NCBI GenBank assembly: GCA_002422545.1
Contig: DIWF01000016.1
Location: forward strand, 212-42,413
Length of the DNA stretch: 42,202 nucleotides
Source: Firmicutes bacterium UBA6113
GTDB taxonomy: Bacteria > Bacillota > Clostridia > Tissierellales > Sedimentibacteraceae
Direction of reading: 5' to 3'
Part shown: piece after piece, positions 22,356 to 30,121 of the stretch
Layout: every line of letters starts with the position of its first letter
Numbering within the stretch: position 1 is the stretch's first letter
The notes under the pieces: model-generated
Seen by the model: only the letters and a program-made list of their open reading frames with translations
The model's database searches: none
Told to the model about the DNA's origin: nothing
Program-made: the position numbers and the translations under genes

Positions 22356-24025
22356 ATTCTTAATTCATCAAGCTCTTCTTCAGTCAAATCAAACACATCA
22401 CCAGTGCTTTTTATTTTTGTGTTTGTAAATGCTTCAGGCATTCGGTAATTTTCTTTTGTGAAGCCTGCCAGCTCGTTGAACCTGTGCTCGTCTTTGATTG
22501 TTTCAGTGCTCACTCTTTCAAGCCAGTCAAGATCAAGATCATATCCTGTAAATCCATTTACCAAGTCCACAAGAAGCTGCTTTTCATTGGCAATTGCTGC
22601 TCTTGTGAACATGCAAATTCCAAGGCTGTCTAAAATGGCCATGAACTTTTGCGAGCCCTTGCTGGCTTCAGCCCATCCCTTGTCTGTTTTTATAACCGGG
22701 CCGTATGTATGGTCTGCACCCATGGGAGATGTGGCAAATGTAGCACCCATGCCCTTTATTGCTCTTGGATCATATGCAGGCATCGCCTGGCCGTTAACTG
22801 CCGGAATGTGTGATACTCCGAGAACTTTTCCAGTTATTGTTGCGCCGCAGGCTAAAACTTTTCCAAATACTGTTCCACTTATTATTTCATCCATCATCCT
22901 AAATGCAGAGGAAGCATCGCCGAATTGTCCTTCACCGGCTTCCATGGCAACCCCCATGGCTGCTCCAACTTCGATGGTATCTATTCCGAAGTCATTGCAC
23001 ATTGCATTTAATCTTGCTATTGCATCAAAATCTCCAATGCTCAGGTTTGATCCCATCAAACCTATTGTTTCGTATTCAAGTGGCGATACAATTGTCTTGC
23101 CGTCCTTGTCCGGAACAACATTTGAGCACTGAATAACACATCCGGGCATGCAGGCATGAGTTGTTTTTCCTTCTCCTCCACGCTGTTTTATAAATTCATA
23201 CAGGCTTTCTCCGGAAATTTTGTCAGCATGCTCAAATTTTTCTCCCCTGAAGTTTCTTGTGGGAAGACCTGTGAGGTCGTTTGTAACCCTCACCGTTGAT
23301 GCAGTTCCCAATGTCCTGTAGTTTGCAGAACTTGGAGCATCCATCACAATTTTAGTGTATTCCTTGAACGATTCAGAAAATTTTTCTTTGTTCTTGATTA
23401 TTACAGAACCCTTTTCTGCAGCAACTATTCCCTTAATTTTTTTAGAACCCATTACAGCTCCCAGACCGCCTCGACCGCTGTATCTATTTGGCTTTTTTTC
23501 CTTGTCCATGGTAGCTATTCCCGCAGAATGGTACAGTCTTTCTCCTGCAGGTCCAATGCATGTTACGGCACAGTCGGGATATTTTTCAATCATTTTTTCA
23601 CAGTATTCAAATGTACCCATTCCTGCATATTCATCTGCAGGTTCCAGGGTGCATCCATTTTTGTCTATTTTGATATAATACCAGTTGTCGCCTTCAGGAA
23701 TATCTTCAACTACCAAAGCTTTTAAACCTAGCTGAGCAAGCCACATAGCTGTTATTCCGCCGCCGTTGCTTTCCTTGATGCCGCCTGTAAGGGGGCTCTT
23801 TGCTCCTATGCTTATTCTGCTGGCGCTTGACACATTTGTTCCAGTAAGCATTCCATTGGCAATAATCAGTTTGTTTTCCCTTCCCAAGGGATTACATGAG
23901 GGATTCACTTCATCAAGCATTATTTTTGCAATGAGTCCTCTGCCTCCGGTTTTCAAATATTCATCTCTTGGGGATTCATACACGATTTCCTTGGTCTTCA
24001 TGTTTATTCTAAGTATTTTATTCAT
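22352..24025 (-). CDS. aor: Aldehyde ferredoxin oxidoreductase (tungsten-dependent)
   Basis: A 557-residue enzyme that oxidises aldehydes to acids, or reduces acids, with ferredoxin; it uses a tungsten bis-pterin and one [4Fe-4S] cluster. Family segments seen are SGRGGLGAVMGSKKIKGI (183-200) and PLEYETIGLMGSN. Cluster cysteines are C292, C296, C300 and C471. The spacing C-x3-C-x3-C differs from the C-x2-C-x3-C of the archaeal enzyme and marks a bacterial subgroup. It is somewhat shorter than the ~605-residue type enzyme. GAGGTG lies 5 nt ahead of the ATG. It starts only 18 nt after phoR, so it probably shares the phosphate operon transcript; a weak promoter (TGTGCA-17-TATAAT) overlaps the phoR end. 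Confidence 0.93.
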   Translation of the reverse strand: MNKILRINMKTKEIVYESPRDEYLKTGGRGLIAKIMLDEVNPSCNPLGRENKLIIANGMLTGTNVSSASRISIGAKSPLTGGIKESNGGGITAMWLAQLGLKALVVEDIPEGDNWYYIKIDKNGCTLEPADEYAGMGTFEYCEKMIEKYPDCAVTCIGPAGERLYHSAGIATMDKEKKPNRYSGRGGLGAVMGSKKIKGIVAAEKGSVIIKNKEKFSESFKEYTKIVMDAPSSANYRTLGTASTVRVTNDLTGLPTRNFRGEKFEHADKISGESLYEFIKQRGGEGKTTHACMPGCVIQCSNVVPDKDGKTIVSPLEYETIGLMGSNLSIGDFDAIARLNAMCNDFGIDTIEVGAAMGVAMEAGEGQFGDASSAFRMMDEIISGTVFGKVLACGATITGKVLGVSHIPAVNGQAMPAYDPRAIKGMGATFATSPMGADHTYGPVIKTDKGWAEASKGSQKFMAILDSLGICMFTRAAIANEKQLLVDLVNGFTGYDLDLDWLERVSTETIKDEHRFNELAGFTKENYRMPEAFTNTKIKSTGDVFDLTEEELDELRI

Positions 24026-24043
24026 ATATTCACCTCATATATA

Positions 24044-25771
24044 TTATACCTCTTTTGCGGGAAATTGCACAGTGATTTGAGTTCCCTCATTTTCCCAACT
24101 TTTTAAATCTATTGCTCCGTCATAAAGCTCAGCTATGTGCTTCACAATGGACAACCCAAGACCTGTTCCTCCGGTTTCCTTGGACCTGCTTTTATCGACC
24201 CTGTAAAAGCGTTCAAAAACACGTAACTGGTGTTCTTCAGGAATTCCTGTTCCTGTGTCTTTAACAACTATGTTTATGAAGACACCTCTTTTGAAAATGT
24301 CCACATCAACTTTTCCGCCTTTTTTGTTGTACTTTATTCCGTTGTCCACAAGATTGTACAAAAGCTCACTCAAATAATTTTTGTTGGCTTTCATAATTAC
24401 TTTTTCGGATTTCAATGTCAAATTGACATTGCTATCTTCTGCCTTGTGCCTTAAGAGGTTCACCACTTCCTCAGCAGTTTCCTTGAGATTTACCTCATTG
24501 GATTCGTGTTCGTCTATTCCTTCTTCAATTTTTGAAAGCCTTATGATATCCTCAATGAGAGAAATAAGCCTCAGCCCTTCTTTGTGTACCATACCGCAAT
24601 ATTTTTTAATGCTGTCTGAATCGGTTATTAGCCCTTCCTTTATCATTTCTGCAAAACCAATCATTGTGGTGAGAGGAGTTTTTAGCTCATGAGATACATT
24701 TGCTGAAAATTCGCTGCGCATGATTTCTGCCTTCTTCTGAAATGTTACATCTTCTATGAGTATTAAAAGACCTGTAACCAGACTTTCCGGCTGCTCTTTC
24801 ACGGGACTGAAATAATACCTGTAAAAGTTTTTTCCCGTATCCATATCAAAGGTCAAATGCGTGTTTTCCCTGATGGCTTTGTCAATATTTTCTATGATTT
24901 CGGTGTTTCTTGTAAGCTCAAGTATGTTCCTGCTTCCATGCAGGTTGAAATTGTAGTTTCGCATCATGTTTTTTCCGCTTTGATTTATGGATAGTATATT
25001 TTTATCGCGGTTTATGAGTATGAAACCTTCCTTCATATTTTCAGTGATAATTCCTATTGTGTCCCTTTCATGCCTTAGTTCATCAACATATTCGCTGATC
25101 TTTATTTTCTGGTCCTTAATTTTATGAGAAAGAGGCCTGAACTCATCATATATTTTTATTTCTTGGACGTTGTTTCCTTCGAGCATGTCATCCAGAGCCG
25201 ATGTCATCTCATTGACAGGTTTGAGAATTTTTTTCGTGAATGCACTGGCTGATGCATACACAACGGCAAAAAGCATAACAAAAAGTACCGCAAGCAATGG
25301 AATTACACCTGCGAATACTGAATTTATGCTTTTTATCTCCCTCGATATGCGAAGTACCCTGTTATCGTTTAATTTTACAGCAAAATAATACATGTCTGAT
25401 GATATTGTATTTGAATACCTTGTATCTTCCCCATAGCCGTATTCAAAGGCGTTTTTTATTTCTGACCTGTTGCCGTGGTTATCCAGGGTTTCCCCGTTTG
25501 CCCAGTTGTCATATACAACAATTCCGCTTTTGTTGATAATGGTAAAGCGCATGGTGTAATCAACAGATTTTAAAATATTGTTGACAGATGACTTTACAGA
25601 TTCTTCATCATCCCACTTTTCGGGATCCTTTGAAAGCTCCGTTATTGTCTTTATTTGATTTTTAGCATCTTCCGAATAAAACTCATAGTATACAAATGAT
25701 GTCAGTATGCAGGCTGCCAAGGAAGCTGTAACTGAAATGAGTGTAATCATGAGGAACATTCTCTTTTTCAT
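24044..25771 (-). CDS. phoR: Phosphate regulon sensor histidine kinase PhoR
   Basis: A 575-residue membrane kinase that senses phosphate status with the Pst/PhoU complex and phosphorylates PhoB. It has an N-terminal membrane helix, an extracytoplasmic region of about 130 residues, a second helix, a HAMP-like linker, a PAS domain (about 235-330) and HisKA with phospho-acceptor H in SHELKTPLT. The HATPase domain has the N box (LVDNGIKYNKKGG) and the G boxes DTGTGIP and GTGLGLSIVKH. The ATG at 25771 is chosen (GGAGG, 7 nt); a GTG one codon upstream is also possible. Its start overlaps the phoB stop as TGATG. Confidence 0.93.
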   Translation of the reverse strand: MKKRMFLMITLISVTASLAACILTSFVYYEFYSEDAKNQIKTITELSKDPEKWDDEESVKSSVNNILKSVDYTMRFTIINKSGIVVYDNWANGETLDNHGNRSEIKNAFEYGYGEDTRYSNTISSDMYYFAVKLNDNRVLRISREIKSINSVFAGVIPLLAVLFVMLFAVVYASASAFTKKILKPVNEMTSALDDMLEGNNVQEIKIYDEFRPLSHKIKDQKIKISEYVDELRHERDTIGIITENMKEGFILINRDKNILSINQSGKNMMRNYNFNLHGSRNILELTRNTEIIENIDKAIRENTHLTFDMDTGKNFYRYYFSPVKEQPESLVTGLLILIEDVTFQKKAEIMRSEFSANVSHELKTPLTTMIGFAEMIKEGLITDSDSIKKYCGMVHKEGLRLISLIEDIIRLSKIEEGIDEHESNEVNLKETAEEVVNLLRHKAEDSNVNLTLKSEKVIMKANKNYLSELLYNLVDNGIKYNKKGGKVDVDIFKRGVFINIVVKDTGTGIPEEHQLRVFERFYRVDKSRSKETGGTGLGLSIVKHIAELYDGAIDLKSWENEGTQITVQFPAKEV

Positions 25772-26466
25772 CACTGTTCCTCCAATTTATATCCTGCGCT
25801 CCTCACAGTGGATATGAAATTTATGCACCCTGCACTTTCAAGCTTTTGCCTAATGGTTTTAATGTGCATATCAACCGTCCGTGTTTCTCCCTCATAATCA
25901 TACCCCCAAATTTCCTGGAGAATCTTATCTCTTGAAAGAACAATTCCCTTGTTGAGCATCAAGAAATGCAACAGCTCGAATTCCTTGAATGTCAATGAAA
26001 TTGAAGTGCCGTTGTAGCTTAAATTTCTCTTCTGGTAATCAAGTACAAGCCCGTTGTATTCCGTGACGTCGGTATCACTGCCACTTTGGCCGTTTTTTCC
26101 GTACCGCCTTAATACCGCCTTCACCCTTGCCAGAAGTTCAAGAACACCAAAGGGTTTCGTTATAAAATCATCTGCCCCTGATTCAAGTCCCCTAACCTTG
26201 TCAAGCTCCATGGATTTTGCAGTAAGAATTATCACAGGTATGTCTTTGTAGTCCGATTCTTTTTTCATTTCTCTTAGAATTGTCATGCCGTCAACTTTAG
26301 GAAGCATCAGGTCAAGCAATACCAAGTCCGGAATTTTCTTTTTAATTTCATCATAAAATCCCTTTGCATCTTCAAAACCGTACACTTCAAAATCTGCTGC
26401 TGAAAGAGCCAGTGTTATGAGCTCTCTTATTCCTGCGTCATCTTCAACACAATAAATAGTCTTCAT
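25771..26466 (-). CDS. phoB: Phosphate regulon response regulator (PhoB/PhoP family)
   Basis: A 231-residue OmpR-type transcription factor. The receiver domain (1-120) has the acidic pair D9/D10, phosphorylation site D52 in LLDLMLP, and the switch lysine in FITKPFG. The C-terminal winged helix (about 135-230) contains LTFKEFELLHFL and RTVDMHIKTIRQKL. It lies between phoU and phoR and likely binds the 11-bp TTTACA repeats upstream of the pst genes. In Bacillus the orthologue is named PhoP. Confidence 0.93.
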   Translation of the reverse strand: MKTIYCVEDDAGIRELITLALSAADFEVYGFEDAKGFYDEIKKKIPDLVLLDLMLPKVDGMTILREMKKESDYKDIPVIILTAKSMELDKVRGLESGADDFITKPFGVLELLARVKAVLRRYGKNGQSGSDTDVTEYNGLVLDYQKRNLSYNGTSISLTFKEFELLHFLMLNKGIVLSRDKILQEIWGYDYEGETRTVDMHIKTIRQKLESAGCINFISTVRSAGYKLEEQ

Positions 26467-26474
26467 AATTGCTC

Positions 26475-27122
26475 CTACTTTGGTTTATGTTCTCCTGTAA
26501 TTGAAAATATAACCCATTCCGCTATATTTTCAGCATGATCGCCTATTCTTTCAAAATATTTTGCAATCATGATGAGATCTATTGCTTGTTCTCCGTTTTC
26601 TGTATTTTCCTGAATTTTTTCTATAAGTTCCTCTTTTACAACCTGAAACAAATTGTCAACTATGTCATCATCTTTACACACTTCTTCAGCAAGCTTTCTG
26701 TCCTTGTTTACAAAGGCATCAACGCTTCTTGTCACCATGCTGATGGTAGCTTCCGCCATCTGAGGTATATGAACCAGATCCTTGATAAACTTCTGGTTAA
26801 CCATAAATCTTGCTATTTCTGCAATGTCTTCGGCGTTGTCCCCAATGCGTTCCATGTCAGTTATCATCTTGAGGGCAGTACTGATTATCCTCAAGTCGGA
26901 AGCCACAGGCTGCTGCTGAAGCAAAAGTTTCAAACAGTGGCTTTCAATTGTTTTTTCCATTTCATCAATTTCAATTTCAAGCTCATTAACCTTGCCAACA
27001 AGCTCCAAATTTTGTTCTAAAAGAGATCTGGTGCTCAGTTCAATTGCATTTTCAATGAGGCTTCCCATTTTAATAAGTTCCAGATTTAAATTCTCAAGTT
27101 CATGGTCAAATTTATTTCTCAT
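26475..27122 (-). CDS. phoU: Phosphate signaling complex protein PhoU
   Basis: A 215-residue helical protein that links the Pst transporter to the PhoR kinase and represses the regulon when phosphate is ample. Two PhoU repeats are visible, with metal-binding type motifs ERIGDNAEDIAE and ERIGDHAENIAE in the first and second halves. AGGAGG precedes the ATG. It lies 15 nt after pstB and 8 nt before phoB. Confidence 0.96.
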   Translation of the reverse strand: MRNKFDHELENLNLELIKMGSLIENAIELSTRSLLEQNLELVGKVNELEIEIDEMEKTIESHCLKLLLQQQPVASDLRIISTALKMITDMERIGDNAEDIAEIARFMVNQKFIKDLVHIPQMAEATISMVTRSVDAFVNKDRKLAEEVCKDDDIVDNLFQVVKEELIEKIQENTENGEQAIDLIMIAKYFERIGDHAENIAEWVIFSITGEHKPK

Positions 27123-27137
27123 ATTATACCTCCTGTA

Positions 27138-27896
27138 TTAGCCGAATCTTCCGGTTATATAATCCTCTGTTTTCTTATTTTTAGGCAGAGAGAACAGTTT
27201 TTCTGTTTCATTGAACTCAACAACTTCCCCATGCAGGAAAAATGCTGTCTTGTCTGAAACTCTTGTTGCCTGCTGCATGTTGTGAGTTACTATGATGATT
27301 GTGTAATTATCCTTGATTTCAACAAGCAGGTCTTCTATCTTCATTGTAGAAATTGGATCCAGTGCAGATGTTGGTTCATCAAGAAGGATTACCTCAGGGT
27401 TTACGGAAAAAGCTCTTGCTATGCAAAGCCTCTGCTGCTGTCCTCCGGACATTCCCAATGCGCTTTTTTTAAGTCTGTCTTTCACTTCATCCCACATGGC
27501 TGCTGAACGAAGACTTTGTTCAACAATTTCATCAAGTCTTGACTTTTGTTTGATGCCGTGAGTTCTTGGCCCGTATGCCACATTGTCATAAATGCTCATT
27601 GGGAACGGATTAGGTTTTTGAAAAACCATTCCAACCCTTTTTCTGAGCACTGTTGCATCCATGTCCTTGTATATGTCCACATCGTCCAACAGAATTTTTC
27701 CGTCTATCTTCACCCCTTCAACCAGGTCGTTCATGCGGTTTAAGGATTTCAAAAGAGTTGACTTGCCACAGCCTGAAGGTCCTATGAATGCAGTAATTTC
27801 ATTTTCATTAATATTCATATTTATATTTTTAAGAGCTTGAAATTCTCCGTAATATAAATTTATATTTTCTATTTTCATTTTTTCTTTATTTTCCAT
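27138..27896 (-). CDS. pstB: Phosphate ABC transporter ATP-binding protein PstB
   Basis: A 252-residue cytosolic ATPase that energises phosphate import. Walker A GPSGCGKST, the Q-loop FQKPNPFPMS typical of PstB, signature LGMSGGQQQRL and Walker B VILLDEPTSALD are all intact. The start at 27896 has AGGAGGG 7 nt upstream and overlaps pstA by 11 bases. Confidence 0.97.
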   Translation of the reverse strand: MENKEKMKIENINLYYGEFQALKNINMNINENEITAFIGPSGCGKSTLLKSLNRMNDLVEGVKIDGKILLDDVDIYKDMDATVLRKRVGMVFQKPNPFPMSIYDNVAYGPRTHGIKQKSRLDEIVEQSLRSAAMWDEVKDRLKKSALGMSGGQQQRLCIARAFSVNPEVILLDEPTSALDPISTMKIEDLLVEIKDNYTIIIVTHNMQQATRVSDKTAFFLHGEVVEFNETEKLFSLPKNKKTEDYITGRFG

Positions 27897-28764
27897 TGCT
27901 CAGCCCTCCTATTCTGCCTGCAAGCTTTGTTGCTGCAAAATTTACTATAAATACAATTATGATAAGTATTGCTCCTGTTGCAAATGCCATATCCTTTGAA
28001 TAAGGCAGGCCTTCACTTGCCAGCATGTACATATGAATTGCAAGAGTTCTTTGAGATGCCATTAAATCCAGAGTAGGATTTTCCAGCACATTTGTTCCGC
28101 TTGTAAATATAAGCGCTGCAGTTTCACCAACAATTCTTCCTATTGCCAGTATTACCCCTGATAGAATTCCCGGCATTGCTGTGGGAAGAACTATTGAAAA
28201 CACGGTCCTAAGCCTTGTGGCTCCTAACCCTAAGCTTCCTTCGCGATACATGTCCGGAACAGACTTTATTGCTTCCTCTGATGAGCTTATGATTACAGGA
28301 AGTATCATTATCGATATAGTGAGCACCCCTGACAATACTGATGCTCTTAGGCCGAGAATGTTCACGAAGAATATCATTCCAAACAATCCGTACACTATGG
28401 ACGGTATTCCGGCCAGAGTGTCTACAGCAAGCCTGATCACCTTCACTGCTTTATTTCCTCTCTTTGCGTACTCATGTAAATATATTGCACAGAAAACGCC
28501 CACAGGAACTGCAATGATAAGAGAAATCACAATCATTTCCACAGTTGTCACAATTGAAGAAAATGCTGACAGCGAATCAGAATTGTATTCTCCGAAAAGA
28601 AATTCCATATTTATGTTTGGAATTCCTCTAACTAGTATAAACAACAGTATATATGCAAGAATTCCCACTGTCAATATTCCGCAAAGCCAGACCATAAATC
28701 TGAGGATCAGGGACTTTGTTTTTCTTTTGTTTAAAACGCTTTTTTCTAGAGCTGTATTTTCCAT
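27886..28764 (-). CDS. pstA: Phosphate ABC transporter permease PstA
   Basis: A 292-residue inner-membrane permease with six predicted helices. The transporter inner-membrane loop (EAIKSVPDMYREGSLGLGAT) couples to PstB, and SGVILAIGRIVGETAALIFT is typical of PstA. AAGGAGG lies ahead of the ATG. It follows pstC by 9 nt. Confidence 0.96.
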   Translation of the reverse strand: MENTALEKSVLNKRKTKSLILRFMVWLCGILTVGILAYILLFILVRGIPNINMEFLFGEYNSDSLSAFSSIVTTVEMIVISLIIAVPVGVFCAIYLHEYAKRGNKAVKVIRLAVDTLAGIPSIVYGLFGMIFFVNILGLRASVLSGVLTISIMILPVIISSSEEAIKSVPDMYREGSLGLGATRLRTVFSIVLPTAMPGILSGVILAIGRIVGETAALIFTSGTNVLENPTLDLMASQRTLAIHMYMLASEGLPYSKDMAFATGAILIIIVFIVNFAATKLAGRIGGLSNGK

Positions 28765-28773
28765 GATTCCTCC

Positions 28774-29655
28774 TTAATTTCTCGAAGATCTGAATTTTAT
28801 TAAACTTAGCGAAGCATTGAGTATTACTATGAACACGAATAAGACTACGCCTGTAGCTATAAGAGATGATTCATGAAGTCCCGAAGCATAACTCATTTCC
28901 GTAACAATGTTTGTTGTAAGTGTCCTGATAGGTTTTAAAAGTGCTATCTTGTCAAGAGGCATTACGGCATTTCCTGCCACCATAACAACAGCCATTGTTT
29001 CTCCAACCGCTCTTCCTATTCCCAATATGATTGCTGTAAGAACACCTGATTTTGCTGCAGGTACAACTACTTTGAATATTGTTTCTTCTTTAGTTGCTCC
29101 AAGCCCAAAAGACCCTTCTTTATAGCTTTCCGGTACTGCTCTTATGGAAGATTCGCTGATTGAAATTATTGTTGGCAAAATCATAATTCCAAGAATTATG
29201 GATGCAGATAATATGCTGTAGCCGTTGCCGCCTACGTTGTCCCTTACAAAGGGAACAACAATCTGCATTCCGAAAAAACCGTAAATGATTGATGGAATTC
29301 CTGCAAGCAAATTTACAGCAGGTTTTACAATTTTATAAATACCCTCCGGACAAAACTCGGCCAGAAACACAGCACACATGAGACCTACAGGAACACCTAT
29401 TACAATTGCACCTGCTGTTACATAAATACTTCCCACTATCATAGATAAAATTCCGTAGGATGCAGGCGTATTCACAGGTCCCCATTTTTCGCTAAAAACA
29501 AAGTCCATAAATCCTATTTCTGCTATTGCCGGTATTCCTCTTAAAAACAAGAATAAACTGATGGCTATTACAGCCAGCACTGATACAAAGGCAGACATGA
29601 AGAACACTGACTGCATAACAGTATCATTAAATTTTGATTTTTTTATACTTTCCAT
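28774..29655 (-). CDS. pstC: Phosphate ABC transporter permease PstC
   Basis: A 293-residue inner-membrane permease with six predicted helices and the coupling loop SSIRAVPESYKEGSFGLGAT. GIGRAVGETMAVVMVAGN is typical of PstC. AGGTG precedes the ATG. It starts 8 nt after the pstS remnant, so the operon continues normally after the damaged first gene. Confidence 0.96.
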   Translation of the reverse strand: MESIKKSKFNDTVMQSVFFMSAFVSVLAVIAISLFLFLRGIPAIAEIGFMDFVFSEKWGPVNTPASYGILSMIVGSIYVTAGAIVIGVPVGLMCAVFLAEFCPEGIYKIVKPAVNLLAGIPSIIYGFFGMQIVVPFVRDNVGGNGYSILSASIILGIMILPTIISISESSIRAVPESYKEGSFGLGATKEETIFKVVVPAAKSGVLTAIILGIGRAVGETMAVVMVAGNAVMPLDKIALLKPIRTLTTNIVTEMSYASGLHESSLIATGVVLFVFIVILNASLSLIKFRSSRN

Positions 29656-29663
29656 TATTTCAC

Positions 29664-29975
29664 CTACCCCCAGGATGTTATTTTACCTGTGTAAATTCCC
29701 GTGATTTTTTCCGACGAAAAATCATTTGTGGGATTATTTTTATTCAGTATTACAGCAATTCCGTCAATCGCCAACACATGACTTTGAAGACTTAATGCTT
29801 CATCTTCCTTAAGCTCCCTGGAGCTAATTCCAACGGATGCGGCATCTCTTGCAACAACCGTAATTTCTTTTTCAAAATTGAACTCTTCCAAAGATTGTTC
29901 TTTTGAACACCCTGCAGCAGCAATTGATAGAACAGAAATTGAAACTAATAACCCTAGAGTTTTTCTTCTTTTCAT
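29664..29975 (-). pseudogene. pstS: pstS remnant: phosphate-binding protein with a large in-frame internal deletion
   Basis: Only 103 residues remain of a protein usually near 290. It keeps a lipoprotein signal (lipobox AAGC) and then EITVVARDAAS, which in the clostridial permuted PstS type continues with GTRGAF. It then jumps to VGISSRELKEDE and the normal C-terminal stretch DGIAVILNKNNP...YTGKITSWG. The two ends are in frame, so roughly 180-190 codons seem to be missing between them. The ribosome site AGGAG and an upstream Pho box are intact. The product cannot form the phosphate-binding cleft; another PstS elsewhere would be needed. An assembly collapse is an alternative. Confidence 0.75.
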
Positions 29976-30041
29976 TGCATACTCCTTTACTCAATTTTTA
30001 CCTTTGTTTAATATATACCCACATAGTAAAAAAAAAACCGC

Positions 30042-30074
30042 AACAATGTAAAAACTATGTAAAATCATATACAA
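30042..30074 (-). promoter_or_regulatory. Pho box (three 11-bp phased repeats) of the pst/pho operon
   Basis: On the minus strand TTGTATATGAT, TTTACATAGTT and TTTACATTGTT follow each other at 30064-30074, 30053-30063 and 30042-30052. This matches the Gram-positive PhoP/PhoB site of TT(A/T/C)ACA hexamers 5 nt apart. It lies upstream of a TATATT -10-like element and the pstS remnant. Confidence 0.75.
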
Positions 30075-30081
30075 TTACTGC

Positions 30082-30112
30082 AATAAAAATGTTCCGGCTG
30101 TCTGCCGGAACA
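30082..30112 (-). terminator. Terminator of the TPR-GAF-GGDEF gene
   Basis: TGTTCCGGC, loop, GCCGGAACA (30090-30112) followed on the minus strand by TTTTTATT, 9 nt after the stop codon. Confidence 0.85.
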
Positions 30113-30121
30113 TCATGTAAT

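Noticed and set aside
22458..23132. A 224-codon open frame on the plus strand
   Set aside because: It is opposite the AOR coding sequence, has no ribosome site or recognisable domain, and the minus strand encodes a clear enzyme.
29664..29975. pstS as a simple 3' truncation or frameshift
   Set aside because: The C-terminal residues up to the stop match the normal end of the permuted PstS family, so the loss is internal and in frame.
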